The notes beneath the pieces were generated by a model, which was not told where the DNA came from, did no database searches, and saw nothing but the letters and a program-made list of their open reading frames with translations. From the NCBI GenBank assembly GCA_963585895.1, contig OY757939.1:29839731-29903730 (forward strand): a DNA stretch of 64,000 bases, written 5' to 3'. This document shows positions 1 through 12,392 of the stretch, one piece after another (positions within the stretch are counted from its first letter, which is position 1; each line of letters starts with the position of its first letter). This stretch comes from Sepioteuthis lessoniana (taxonomy: Eukaryota; Mollusca; Cephalopoda; Myopsida; Loliginidae). The position numbers were made by a program, and so were the translations under genes.

Positions 1-1023
1 CCAGCATATTGTGAGTATGTTTTGATTTTAGATGCACAAAAGAATTGAAAATATCACTGTAGTACATAAAGAGTTAAAGATTTGAAATTGAACAACATAA
101 GAACTAAATTTGAAGAATTCATGTACAAAAATTAGTTAACTGAATGCTTTATTTTTATTTTATCTGAGAAATTCTTTTTCCTTTTATGTTAACTTTGTCA
201 AAATATGGGTAAACGATAAAATAAGTGTGGAAATTGAAAAATGTGAAAGTTTATCCCAGACTGTTTATGCTTTTGTTAATGCATTTTAACTTTTATCTCT
301 CTTTCTACAAATACTTGTACAATATCAGAAAATAGAGAATAGAGAAAATAACTGTTATTTTCAAGAAAAATGTGCGGTTGAAAATATTATTGCTTAATTT
401 CTATTGGAGCCTTAAAGGTGGTGTATGGTCCTATGTATCAGGTTCAGTGGCCTACACGCAGTGCAGATTGTAGTAATTAGGGGCCAGAAAGCTTGATCCA
501 GGACTTTCTCTTCCAAGGGACACTTTTCATGTATCACCATCTATCTTTCAATTTTCAATTACTATCTTCAATTACCATCAACGGTCTCACCACAAACGTC
601 TCTAGCTTAGAAAAGTGCACTCACCAACCACAATGCTTGAGTTCACTACGAACACAGATGCTGTCTCTGTCACCTAGGCTCTTTTTAAAAGCTCAGGGCT
701 TTGCACGCATCCTTGTCAAGTCTTGTCAGTCTCTTAAGAATCCAAGATCGTGAGTTCTTAAAACACGAGGTTGGAGTGGCCATTTTCGTCTTTGCATGCC
801 AGGCACACATGAGCATGTTTTTTCTGGGGGCAAGTCCATTTCTCTTCTACCTCACAGACAGAGCATCCATCTTAAGCTGTTCGTCAGAGCATTTCCAGAC
901 TCTCTTTAGTGTTGACTGCACTGTCCAGGAATCAGCATTTCCCTGCATTACCTAACAAACCAGTAAAAATGAAACTGGATGAGTTGACCATCAGTTGAAT
1001 GACTATCAAAGCCATAGAATAGC
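1..1023. other. Anonymous flank, partly repeat-like
   Basis: No convincing gene was found. Positions 1-420 are AT-rich intron-like sequence. From about 420 to 1000 the base composition becomes more mixed, like the old retroelements that follow, and the short open frames there show no recognisable domain. It may be a decayed repeat, but I cannot name it. Confidence 0.4.
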
Positions 1024-1640
1024 TAAAGAGTGATCAGGCCAGTCAGCTGGAGCTGGAGAATACTGCATCTCTGCTGAGGGATAAGCCTCCCCTCCCCAAT
1101 GAGTGTTCTGGATATGACATTAAACCATCTGATGGTGAGCTTCCAGTCTTGACCCTGTTGGCTGGGGCTGTAGAATATACGGACTGCACATCAGCAGAGG
1201 GTTAAGACCCCCACCTCATACCTGTTAGGTATGAATAGCAACCTGTGATACTTTAGGAAGGGATCCTGGTGGCTGAGCAGTCTATGACCCAGTTGTCTAA
1301 GTAGACACATGATTAGCAACACTCCACTTTAGCCCTTAGACGGTCAGTCAGAGAGGCCTAATCCGATCAATTGACTGGTTATGTCAGCCCTCTTTCAGAT
1401 TTTTTCAAAATTTGAATGATGGCAATGGCTGTAGAATCAATCATGCTGAGGAAGGATCTGTATCCCCTTTCTGTTCCTGGAAATTAAAACCCAAGGACAA
1501 AATAAAACATCGGCATGAGTATACTGACTATGTAACCTGGTGTTACTAGCAAATGGGTTTCCCCTAGGCACATCCCCATAGTCAATGAAATTCATTGACT
1601 CTCTTTATGGCTCCTGAAAATAAAACCCAAGCAAATACTA
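1024..1640 (+). mobile_element. J1 LINE, 5' UTR and first codons
   Basis: This is the 5' end of an old copy of the RNase-H-bearing LINE family called J here. It aligns with the J2 5' UTR at 6928-7472, sharing the GGCTGTAGAAT block, the GATCCGATCAAT block, and a start region ATGGCTCC at about 1607 against ATGGCTTCC at 7473. The first part contains two related monomers (about 1040-1150 and 1152-1260), each with a CTG..GAATA..TGCA..CTG..GAGGG pattern, so the 5' UTR may be built of tandem promoter monomers. ORF1 is cut after about ten codons by the inverted element that follows. Confidence 0.7.
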
Positions 1641-2974
1641 ATAAATTAATCATCATCATGCTGCGCCATCTATATGGATCTTCCTGACCCTCTCTCTGCC
1701 ACCCTTCTCTATCGTCCATCACTTCCAGTAGGTCTTGAAGGCTACATCCTGTATCGGCACAGAGCTGTTATATGTAGGTTCTAGCTGGTCATCCTGCCTT
1801 TGCTCGTCCATGTGAAGGGGTCCACAGGAGTATGTGACTTATGAGTTCATCCCTACTTCTCCAACATTATCCCACATGTCTGGTTCGTCTAACTTGGATA
1901 GTTTTCGTTATGGGTGGTAAGTGGCCGTACAACTGCTGCTTTGTGGGGTCCTACTCTGGGACTTGTTCAGTATTGCTTGCAGCATTCTTATGTAGTTGCT
2001 GTCAAGCTTTCTCTCTAAAGTTTGCATCCCAGTAGTGCATCCATACAGCAGTATTGACACAAATGCTTGGAAAAAAACTGAGTTTCATTCTATCAGTCAG
2101 GTCTGACTTCCATATGACCGATAGCATATCGATAGCTATTCATGCCTTTGCTAATCACGTGTTGATGTCTGTCTGGGTTGATGAGACACTGCTTCCTAGG
2201 TAGGTGAACTTGTCTACTAGTTTCAGAGAACTACTGTTTAGTGTGGAGATGTCGCCTCTTTGATTAAAGCACATGTATTCTATCTTGTGTGTGTTGACAT
2301 TGAGGTCTATACCTGCAGTTGCTCATTCCAGACTATGTAGCAAGATTTCAGCTTGGACGGGTATATTTACCAGAAGCGCTATGTCATCGGCATAGTCTGT
2401 GTCCATAATTGTTTGTGCGAGGTATCTTCTGCTTCTTTCCTTTGTCAGCTTGAAACTGTTGTCTTTCATTTTATCAATAGGCATTCTAAGCACGTTGTCT
2501 AAACAGATGATAAAGTGGTATGGGGCTAATGTGTCTCCTTGCAGCATACCTGCTTCATGTCGAAGTAGTCTGTGTCTCCATCCGCAGAGCAGACTTTTAC
2601 TTTCATGTTTCTATATAGCATCATTATGGCTGCGACAGCTTCTTTGGGTAGGCTGTAGGCGAGTTGTATTGGCTCTATCTTTCCTCTGTGTATGGAGTCA
2701 AAGGCCTTGGTGAAGTCGACAAATAATATTGTTGCTGCAAGGTTTTTTGCACATACACCTTCAAGAATTTGATGGATAGTCAAAATTTGTGATGTTGTGG
2801 ATTTATTTCTCTGAAAGCCATTTTGGTTCTTCCTAAGTATGTTCTCAATTTTGGGTTCTATGCGGTTGCATATTCGAGCATTGTATATCTTGGCTGCTAT
2901 GGATGTAAGGGTTATACTTCAGTAGTTCTTGGCTAATCCGAGGTCGCCCGTCTTAGGGAAGGGGAGTATGCATA
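1641..2974 (-). pseudogene. 5'-truncated, decayed RTE-like LINE inserted in J1
   Basis: This minus-strand copy aligns from its ATC-repeat tail (about 1645) through the C-terminal region and reverse transcriptase of the intact element at 17781-20822. It stops near a shared AGTATGCAT (about 2965-2973), which matches about position 19113 of the intact copy. Recognisable stretches include FVDFTKAFDSIHRGK, LQGDTLAPYHFIICLDNVL and DTDYADDIALL, so the YADD box survives, but frameshifts and stops break the frame. Its endonuclease half is missing, as expected for 5' truncation during target-primed reverse transcription. It lies inside J1 ORF1, so it inserted later than J1. I could not find a clear target-site duplication. 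Confidence 0.85.
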
Positions 2975-3880
2975 AAACCCTCCAAAAGAGCACATCCAGA
3001 CTCTGATATATACACCACTCTCTCCTTTTATAATAGAAAAAATTCTCTCTGCAAATGTAGCTCCCAAATCAGTAAAAGCAACATGCAACAATACCCTGAT
3101 AGTGGAAGTTAAAAATAAGAAATATCCAGAACTATTTTTAAAAACCACTACTCTACACATGAAAATAAAAGCATACCCTCACAGATCCCTCAACAATTTC
3201 AAGGGAGTGGCGAGAAGCAACTAGTAAGAGATGTAAAAGAATCTCAAAGAAAAATAATCAATACCAACTCCCAAACCACTACCAGTACCTAAGATTGACT
3301 ACATAATAATGAAAGTGGATATTTATGTCCCTAATCCACTTCAATGCTATAACTGCCAAAAGTTTGGGCACCACAAGAGCCGGTGTACAAGAGTAAAAAT
3401 ATGCAAAAATTGCAGAAAGGATGGATCTGACCACCAGGAAGCCACTTTCCAGTGGCCGAAATGTGTGAACTACCAAGGAGAACACCTGGCTAACTCAAGA
3501 TTCTGCGATGTGTGGAAGAAAGAAAAAGATTTTTAAAAATTAAACACACGCGGAACATCTTCCCAGAAGCCCGAAAAATTGTAGAGACTACTCACCTAGC
3601 CCAGTCTTAAGAGTAGCACAACCAATGCAAACCCCTTCCACTCCTGAGTGCCAAAAATGTAACCTCCTTATTAAAAATCTAATGAATATGAACCCAAACA
3701 AATGAACTAACCTTCATAAAAGAGCTACAAACCTCCACACAACAACCTAAACGAACTTCATCCCAAAACCCCCATCCATAGAATGAAATGCCAAAGCACC
3801 CTCAAAATCATCAATATCTCCAAGAAAACAACTTTGCTGTATGGAAACCACACCAACACAGACAAAACCCAGCATCAACA
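2975..3880 (+). pseudogene. J1 LINE, remainder of gag-like ORF1
   Basis: J1 ORF1 resumes here after the inverted insertion. The stretch at 3309-3536 carries eroded CCHC zinc knuckles: C-Y-N-C-Q-K-F-G-H..C is intact, while the third knuckle has lost residues. It matches the J2 knuckles at 8010-8180. Family ORF1 proteins bind the element RNA in the ribonucleoprotein. Frameshifts and stops are frequent both upstream and downstream, so no protein can be made. The region past 3540 matches the hydrophilic ORF1 tail seen in J2 at 8280-8655. Confidence 0.75.
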
Positions 3881-4111
3881 GAGGGTATCCTCATGGTGTA
3901 ATGGTTAAAGTGATGGATTGCGGAATCGTAGTTTGCCTTCCAGTCACGCTATTATGTTCACTTTTGGGCAAATACCCTTTGGGAAAGGTATGAACTCCCT
4001 TATCCTCCCAGCTATGGGTTAAATAGGACCACTACTGTTCTTCTAGGAGAATGGCTTTGGCATTAGATAACCTACAAAAGGTTCATATGCCATTAAAACA
4101 AAGAAAGCAAA
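3881..4111 (+). repeat. SINE-A copy 1, tRNA-derived, with target-site duplication
   Basis: A SINE of about 230 bp. The head is tRNA-like: a Pol III A-box-like ATGGTGTAATGGTTAAAG at about 3893 and a B-box-like GTTTGCCTTCCAGTC at about 3932. The middle has the stretch CCCAGCTATGGGTTAAATAG seen in the other A copies. The 3' end is GGCATTAGATAACC..GGTTCATATGCC followed by A-rich sequence. CCAGCATCAACA flanks it at 3869-3880 and 4112-4123, marking insertion into J1. Confidence 0.8.
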
Positions 4112-6273
4112 CCAGCATCAACAGTCATCACCCAAACCAAAACATCAAGACAAACCATGTCAACAATCTCAATCCAGACACAAACAAGAAACAAAAACTT
4201 TGAATGAAACACCAGGATCAAGCGACAGATATAGTATACAAGAAAAAATGGAATTCAAAGAAAGTCCCCCAATTCCCAGAAACAAATCCCATAAAACAGA
4301 AAATACTCAAAATACTCAAAACCTAAAACTAAACCATGGGTCAAATGGAACCTGAAAAAAACAAAACAAAACATGATACAGTGGAACTATAGAGGCATAA
4401 AACCAAACTATGAGGAAATAAAATGCGTAATGATGAACTACAATCCTAACATAATTTGTTTACAAATGACACCTCAGTTATAATCAAAAACCAAATACCA
4501 ATGCAGTACTACCACTATAAACAAACCTCCAAGCAATAGCAATAAAAGCTTCACTTCATCGAACTATAACCAGTTGCTCAATTTACACCCCACCAAAACA
4601 CAAACTAAATATGACCGAAATTGAAAGTTTGATTGAACCATTCCCTATCCCTATCATACTAATGGGGGATTTTAATGCCCACAGTAAAATGTAGGGATGC
4701 AACCTAACTGGAAAATCCTCAAATCCATACTGGAATCACCCAAACTATGTATCCGTAATGATAAAACCCACACCTGCCTTCATCCAGGCACTGGAACAAC
4801 ATATGCTCTCCCTCGATCTTCATGAACTTTCCCTGGGGAGTCTATGATGATCAATGTGGCAGCGACCACTTTCCAATATTCCTCAACTCAAAGAATTCTA
4901 CACCTGAGGAAACATTTAAAAAGCTGATTGGATCAAATTTGACTAACTTTGCTCAACACTAATTGATGAGGGAATATTCAATAAACCAGACCCAATGTCA
5001 GCCTTCACCAACACCCTAATCAAAATAACAAAACAAACAATCCCTAAATCCTCCACCAAATCACACCCAGAAACAAACCCTTGGTTCACAGTAGAATGCA
5101 AAGAAGTAGTAAAAACCAGGGAAAAATGCTCATGCTTTTTAAACACAACCCTACCAGAACCAATCTTCAGAATTACCAACAAGCCCTAGCAAAAGCATGC
5201 TATACTATCAACAAAGCTAAAAAAGAAACCTGGAGAAATTACATCTCCAGACTAAATGACAAAACTCTAATAAACAAAACAAGGGAAATCATAAGGAAAA
5301 TAAGTGGGGAAAAAACTCCGAACAACTATAATCTAACTAAATACACCAAATGGAGGAAAAACCACTGATAGAAATGAAATAGCCAACCAAATAGCAGCAG
5401 AATTCAGCCAAAACTCATCCAACCATTACTCTTCCAAATTTCAAAAATATAAGAACATTGCTGAGAAAGAAAAACTCAACTTCACATCAAACAACAAGGA
5501 AAACTACAACTCTTCTTTCACTATTACAGAACTAAAATCTCAATAAATAAAGGAAAAAACACAGCTACTGGTTCAGATGAAATCCACTATCAGTTCCTGA
5601 AACACCTGCTAGAAACATCCCTCACAATTCTTCTGCAAATATTCAATGGCATATGGTGGTCAAACAATTTCCCTAAACATTTGCTTGAAACTATTATCAT
5701 CCCAATCCCTAAACTAGGATCACTAACCCAACAAACTATTGCTCCATTGCCTTAACAAGTTGCATCTGTAAGACAATGGAAAGAATGGTCAATACATGAC
5801 TGATCTGGTATCTGGGAAAGCATAACATCTTATCCAAATACCAAAGTGGATTTCGACGAAATCAAGGTGCCAATGACCAACTTATAAGGCTCAAAACATA
5901 CATCTGCAATGGCCTAATTAAAAACCACCATGTAGTTACAATCTTTTTTGATCTCAAAAAACCATCCGATACAACATGGAGGTACGGAATCCTAAAAGAA
6001 CACCTCAAAACCAGAATTAAAAGGAAACATGGCCGCATTCATTCAAAATTTCCTTTCTCACCAAACCTTTACAGTATGACATGGAAACACTAGTTCAGAT
6101 CTATACAAACAAGAAACAGGAGTTCCTCAAGGTAGTGTTTTATCATCAAAATCAACAGCATCACAGGATTTGTCAGCATAGGAATTGAAAAATTTCCCAT
6201 AAGTAGATGACTTTGCCATAACATGTTCATCACCAAACATGCCTACACTTGAAAGACAGATCCAAAACTGTCG
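4112..6273 (+). pseudogene. J1 LINE, decayed ORF2 (endonuclease and reverse transcriptase)
   Basis: This is a strongly decayed ORF2. The endonuclease start is at about 4372-4400 (IQWNYRG-like), and GDFNAHS is readable at about 4665. Reverse transcriptase blocks follow: a SGFRRNQGANDQ-like block at about 5848, FFDLKKPSDTTWRYGILKEH at 5945-6005, and GVPQGSVLS at about 6120. The copy ends abruptly at about 6273, just after the position equivalent to NMTTIERKIQQC of J2 (about 10780), where the minus-strand RT-B remnant begins. Many stops and frameshifts make it inactive. The piece at 13268-13945 may be the missing 3' end of this copy. Confidence 0.75.
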
Positions 6274-6915
6274 ATCTTCATTAGCCACTCCTCAAGATCT
6301 TTTATTGTCTTCTGTTTTGCGGCTGTATCCTTCAGACTACTGTTGAAAGTCTTGCCCAAGCTCTTAATAGGCTTTTTGCTCAGAGTAGGTATTGTTTTTC
6401 CTGCGACTGTAAATCGGACTTTCTCCATGACCTTGCCTTTTTTTAATACTAGTGACCTGGATTTTACTGGCTTGAAATACATTCTAGCCCAGGTCATATT
6501 TCTCTCGAGACCCTTTAAGAGCCATCTACCTCCCATGACAGATGTCGTCGTCACAGTTAAATCATCCATGTAAGCCCTTATTGGTGATTGGCGGACTCCT
6601 GATATAGACAAAGGGCCTCGGCATTCCACCTCTGCCTCCTTTACAAGCTTGTTCATAGTCAATGAGAATAGGACAGCAGACATAGTACACCCTGTAATGA
6701 TACCCTTTTCCAGGGTCTGCCACTCTGATGTTACTGTACTTGAACATGCTCTCAGCTGGAAATTCTTATAATAGTCTGCGACGAGATCGCATACTGATGG
6801 CGGTACGTGGTGTCTTTTTAGGGCTTCTTCCATTAGTTTGTGTGGCATGAACCCGTAGGCGTTAGCGAGATCCAACCATAATACAGTCAAGTCCCCTTTG
6901 CTTTCCTTTGCCTCT
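6274..6915 (-). pseudogene. RT-B reverse transcriptase remnant, C-terminal half
   Basis: A minus-strand open stretch of about 200 codons with the reverse transcriptase palm. VLWLDLANAYG carries the first catalytic Asp (residues 3-13 from the Met at 6890), LEKGIITGCTMSAVLFSL is the central motif, and IRAYMDDLTVTT is the YMDD box. It is distinct from both the J and RTE-like families. The protein begins in the preceding piece at 12771-13267: the reading LTQLL/LREAKESKGDLTVLW joins across the two, the J2 element having been inserted between them. The 3' side stops at the J1 junction near 6273, and the last codons of the open frame read into J1 sequence. The non-LTR lineage is uncertain. Confidence 0.8.
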
Positions 6916-6927
6916 CTCAGGAGCTGT
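6916..6927. repeat. Target-site duplication of J2, left copy
   Basis: CTCAGGAGCTGT at 6916-6927 is repeated exactly at 12759-12770. The two copies bracket J2, and both belong to the interrupted RT-B coding sequence (minus-strand reading CAG-CTC-CTG, Q-L-L). Confidence 0.85.
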
Positions 6928-7190
6928 CCGCCCTGTCAGCTGGGGCTGTAGAATACGCTGACTGCACCTCTGCAGAGGGGTAACCCCTCCCCCCAACAAG
7001 GCTACCTGTTGGCCATGAGTGGCAACCCGTGATGCTTAAGGGCAGGATTCTGGTGTTTGAGCAGTACTTGGCCTGAAAATCGAGTGGTCAAGTCTCTTGC
7101 AACACACCACTTTGGCCCTTACTGGGCTAGACGGGCAGTCGGAGAGACCCGATCCGATCAATCGGCTGGTCATGACAGTACTCTCTTAGA

Positions 7191-7221
<31 letters not shown>

Positions 7222-7472
7222 TAAATGAGGACGATGGCTGTAGGGTCAATCATGCTGTGGAAAGACTCGTAGTCCTTTCTGTCCCTGGGGAAGTAGTTAT
7301 CTTGGGAACGAAAACCCAGGGACAAAAAATTAATTTGTCTATCACCAGCATGAGTATACTGAACATGTAGCCCTGGTGTTGCAAGGAGAATGGGTTTCCC
7401 CCTAGGCACATCCCCATATGGGGCTCCGGGGTGGGTGGGGAGCATGTTCAATGAAACTCATCCAACACTTTT
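6928..7472 (+). promoter_or_regulatory. J2 5' UTR with presumed internal promoter
   Basis: The sequence runs from the left target-site duplication to the ORF1 start. LINE 5' UTRs of this kind usually carry the internal Pol II promoter, but no core motif is clear here. A pure T run of about 25 bases lies near 7192-7217. The same 5' UTR is found at 1024-1606 with an extra upstream monomer. Confidence 0.6.
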
Positions 7473-8655
7473 ATGGCTTCCGTTAAAACAAAAACCCAAG
7501 CAAAAAGACCCCATATTGAATGTGATTCAGATGATGATGAGCCATACCCAAGGTTCATCATTCTAGAATCAAAAGAAAAACTACCGCTGACTAAAACATC
7601 TCCCTTCATCATAGAAGAAAGCATTTCAGCTTTAATAACACCCAAAACCGTAAAAAACTTGAAAAATGGAACCATCCTTATAGAGGTGACAGAAAATAAA
7701 CAAGCTGAAATAATATTAAAGCAAAAAAAAATCCACAACATAGACATAAAAGCTTACCCCCATGAGAGGTTAAACACCTCTAAAGGAGTGATAAGAAATG
7801 GAGAGCTATCATTATGCTCAATAATGGAAATTAAAAATGAACTAAAAAAACAAAATGTAATAGACGTTAAAAGGATAACAATCAAAAAACAAAATGAAAT
7901 AATAGAAACCAATACCTACATTTTAACCTTCAATAATCCCAAACCCCCTTTAGAAATAAAAATAGGCTATACAGTGGTTAAAGTTGAGACATATATCCCT
8001 AATTCTAGAAGATGTCATAACTGTCAGAAATATGGACACCTGAAGGAGCACTGCACAAGAAAACAAGTGTGTGTTAAATGTGGAGGGAAAGAACCAAACC
8101 ACATAGAGGAATCCTGCAAAAACAGCCTAAACTGTAACAATTGCAAAGGGAATCATAGAGCGGACTCAAAGTACTGCAAAATCTGGGAAAGGGAAAAGGA
8201 AATTATCAAAATGAAAATCACCAAAAACATTACCTTCCCTGAAGACTTGTAGAAAATCCCTTTAACAAATTAACTTTCTCGCAGGTAACCAGGACTCCCT
8301 CAAACCAAATAGAAAACGAAGCAAAAACACAAATAAAAACAAAAAAAATAGAAGAATTAACAAACTTAATAAATGACCTACATGAACTTATCAAAACTCT
8401 TAAAACTATTATACCCAATGTACAACTAACTCCAACTGACAAATCAAAAAACATCCCTTCAACGTCTAGCCAAAAAAATGAAACGCTAACGAACAAAAGC
8501 AGAAACCGATCAACCTCAAGAACCAGAGAAAAAGAAGAAAAACAAAAACCTACTCAACACACCCCTACAAAAACCAAAAATAAATCCAGAAACATAGAAA
8601 GTATGGAAACCGAAATGGACTCGACACCTAAAATTGAAAATATGAAAATCAAATA
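7473..8655 (+). pseudogene. J2 ORF1, gag-like zinc-knuckle protein, frameshifted
   Basis: The open frame 7473-8252 gives 259 residues starting MASVKTKTQAKRP. An acidic patch (DSDDDEP) lies near residues 18-24, followed by a charged central region. Three CCHC knuckles follow at residues 181-194 (CHNCQKYGHLKEHC), 200-215 and 221-235 (CNNCKGNHRADSKYC). The TAG at 8250 is probably not the native end: from about 8280 another frame continues with VTRTPSNQIENEAKT, a leucine-rich EELTNLINDLHELIKTL stretch that could be coiled coil, and a basic Ser/Thr tail to the TAA at 8653-8655. One frameshift between about 8245 and 8280 would explain this. The product would be the RNA-binding chaperone of the element. 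Confidence 0.8.
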
Positions 8656-8694
8656 ATACACCCCAAACCCAAGACACACACTACATAAATAGTT

Positions 8695-11600
8695 ATGGCC
8701 AAATATCAACATACCCACAAGATAATCCAATGGAACTGTCGTGGCTACAAGGCAAATTACAATGAACTCCAGCTGTTAATAACTGAACAAAATTCTACCA
8801 TTATATGTTTCCAAGAAACATTTAAAAAAATCAATGATAAAACAAACATGAAAAATTATGAGCAATATGACTACATACATGACACGGGACTAAGAGCTTC
8901 AGGTGGTGTATCAATCCTAATAAGGAAAAACATCCCCCAAAGCAAAATCAACATCAGCACCCCCCTACAAGCAGTAGCAATTTCAGCAACTTTACGCAAA
9001 ACCACCGCCATCTGCTCTATATACATTCCACCTCAAGACCCTATAAACGAAGAACAGCTAAATAACTTAATAAATCAACTCTCTAAACCATATATATTGA
9101 TGGGAGATTTCAATAGCCACAACATTTTGTGGGGAAGCAGGACAACGAACAAAAGTGGTCAGACCCTCGAAAAAATCATTAATAACAACAACCTATGTCT
9201 CCAATCGGAAAGCTCAAACCCACCTAAGCTCATCCTCAGGTACATTCTCTGCTATAGATCTAACACTCAGCGATCCAGCCACCTTTATAGAATATAACTG
9301 GAGGGTAGAGGAAGATTCCTGTAGCAGTGACCACTTTCCAATCATAATAGAAAATACTAAACCAGGAAAATCAGACCCACAAACAGCCTCAAAAACCCTA
9401 CGATGGAACTTCAAAAAAGCAAACTGGCAAGCCTACAAAAGACTATGCCTTGACACCCTAATCCCAGAAACAAATACAAACCAAGAACCTATAATACATT
9501 TCACAAACACCCTAATTAATATAGCAAACAAAACCATACCTAAAACTACAACATCCCCAAAACATAACAATCCCTGGTTTACAGAGGAGTGCAAAACTAT
9601 GATCAGAGAACGCCAAAGAATCCTCAGGAAATTTAAAACCAACCTTTCATCAGAAAATCTAGACAAATATAGACAACAAAGAGCTAAAGCTAGACGCACA
9701 ATTAAAGAAGCTAAAAGGTCCTCCTGGAGAAACTTCACCACAAAAATAAACTCAAATACTAATCCCAAAACAATTTGGAACTTTGTAAAGAAAATATCAA
9801 ATAAAACTGTCCACACTCCTATAAATCATCTCTCCCTAGGAAACACAAAAGCCTTGAGTGAAAAACAAATAGCTAATCTGATGGCAGAAAACTTTGCCTA
9901 AGCATCATCTACCAAAAAATATTCCAACAAATTCAACTCCATCAGAATCAAAGAAGAAAAGAACAAAATAAAGTTCACCTGACGATACTAAATGCTACAA
10001 CCAACTTTTCACCCTAGATGAACTCCAAAATTCATTATCCAAATCCAATAACTCAGTTGCTGGTCCAGATGAAATTCAGTACACATTTCTTAAAGAATTA
10101 CCTATTATTTCCCAGAAATATCTCCTAAACATATATAACAATATCTGGATCTCAGGCAATATCCATACTTTATGGAAGCAAGCTACAATCATCCCCATCC
10201 TCAAAAAACAAAAAGTCCCAACAAATCCCACCAGCTATAGGCCCATAGCCCTAACTAGTTGTGCATGCAAAACTTTAGAAAGAATGATAAACCAAAGACC
10301 AATATGGTTTCTCGAATCAAATAAACTGCTCTCAAACCTACAAGCATGTTTCAGAACAAAAAGAAGCACAAATGACCAGGTGGTTCATATAGAAACCCTT
10401 ATCAGAGAAACATACATAAAAAAGGAACATCTGGTGGCAGTCTTTTTTGATCTTGAAAAGGCCTATGACACAACATGGCCATACTGAATTCTCAAAGACC
10501 TTAAAAACTTTGGGTTACAAGGTAGACTTCCCATCTTCATCCAAAATTTTCTTGAAGACCGGTCTTTCAGGACACTGATTGGCAGCACATACTCTGACCT
10601 GAAGCCACAAGAGGTGGGAGTTCCTCAGGGCAGTATTTTATCAGTATCCCTATTTATAATAAAAATAAACAGCATAAAATCCTGCCTCCCTCCAGAAATC
10701 AAAGGGTCATTATATGTAGATGACTTCCTCATCTGCTATAACTCCAAAAACATGACAACCATTGAAAGGAAAATACAACAATGCATAAATAAAATCCAAA
10801 AATGGACCACAGAAAATGGATTTACAATTTCAAATAGTAAAACAAAATGTGTACACTTCTGTCAAATCCGCAAGATGCACAAACACCCTAAACTTACATT
10901 AAATAACACTGAAATACCCGTAACAGATGAACATAAATTCCTTGGCATTATCTTTGACTCTAAATTATCATTTATCCCACATATAAAATAGCTAAGAATA
11001 AAATACAATCAAACCATGCAATTATTGAGAGCCATAGCCCACACAGACTGGGGTGCTGATAGAAAGACCCTTATCAAGCTATATAGATCTCTAATAAGAT
11101 CAAAACTTGACTACAGCTGATTCATATATGGAGCAGCCAGAAAATCCTACTTACAGTGACTGGAAACCATACACCACCAAGGACTTCGTCTCACTTTAGG
11201 AGCCTTTAATACTTCCCCAAAGGAAAGTCTATACATAGAAGCAAACGAACCTCCCTTCTATTTAAGAAGACAAAAATTAGCACTACAGTACTACAGCAAA
11301 CTCATCTCCTGTTCACAAAATCCTGCTTATGACTACACCAGCAAAACAAAACATGAAAACCTGTATCAAAATAACCCAAAAAAAATCAGACCTTTTAGCT
11401 TAAGAATAAGTGACCTCCTCAACGAAATCAAAATCAACACTAAAATAGTACACCATACCATACTCTCCAAAAGGGCACCATGGACCATAAGGCAACCTAT
11501 TATAAACTTAGAACTGATTAAGTTACCCAAAACAAAAATACACCCCATCACTTATCAAGAGAAACTCATAAGAATACAAAATAAGTTCCCAGACCACTAT

Positions 11601-12392
11601 CACATCTATACTGATGGATCCAAATAAGGAATAAAAGTAGGTTGTGCTGCTATTTCTCAAAAAAAAGAATCCCTAAAACGCCTAAGGAATGAAGCTTCAA
11701 TTTACAGTGCAGAAACCACAGCCATTGATCTAGCTATGAATATCATAGCAAATCATAAAGCTTCCAAATTTATCATCTACACAGACTCTAAATCAGTCCT
11801 GCTAGCGTTACAGAACAGAGACACATCATCCCCCCTGATTACAAAGCTCCTAAACAAACTAAACAACCTCTTTAAAAATAATAACATCATATTCACCTGG
11901 ATACCAAGTCACATTGGCATCCAAGGAAATGAAAAAGCAGACAAAGCTGCAAAAAAAGCTCTTCAAATTGATATGGGCAAATCAAAAATCCCATATACAG
12001 ATCTGAAACCAACCATAAAGAAATTTATATCAGACAAATGGCAGAAATCATGGGACAACCAGACCCAAAACAAACTCCATGAAATACAAGAAGCTATTGG
12101 AGAGTGGCCGATAGGCCACAGAAGTATCAGAAGAGAAGTAATACTTGCCAGATTGCGTATTGGGCACACCCACATTACTCATTCGCACCTGTTAAAAGGG
12201 GAGGATGCCCCAGTGTGCCCATCATGCAAAGTACAACTCACAACCAAACATATCCTTCTAAATTGTAACAACCTTAAACATATCCGCACTAAATACTATC
12301 AAGCAAGAAACCTGAAAGACATCTTTAAGAATACAAACCCTGAAAACATTTTTAATTTTCTAAAAAAAAGCAACTTTTTCAGTAAGATATAA
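8695..12392 (+). pseudogene. J2 ORF2: endonuclease, reverse transcriptase, RNase H
   Basis: It starts at MAKYQHTHKIIQWNCRG (8695), 40 bp after ORF1. Endonuclease motifs are WNCRG, CFQETF, GDFNSHNILWG and SSDHFPI, with the frame shifting near 9215. A TAA at 9899 and further stops near 9980-10010 separate it from the reverse transcriptase. The reverse transcriptase shows SYRPIALTSC (about 10235), FFDLEKAYDTTW (10445-10480), GVPQGSILS (10617) and LYVDDFLICY (10710-10740); YVDD replaces the commoner YADD. Later stops include a TGA after TTWPY where J1 encodes Gly, and others near 10990, 11118, 11158 and 11626. RNase H shows YTDGSK, YSAETTAIDLA, YTDSKSVLLAL and HIGIQGNEKADKAAKKAL, so all four acidic residues are readable. 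A Cys/His tail (CPSCKVQLTTKHILLNC) precedes the end. Confidence 0.85.

Noticed and set aside
493-955. Two overlapping plus-strand open frames
   Set aside because: No domain, no splice context, low-complexity composition; likely chance in a decayed repeat.
3893-3950. tRNA-like sequence
   Set aside because: Head of a SINE with SINE body, 3' tail and target-site duplication; not a functional tRNA gene.
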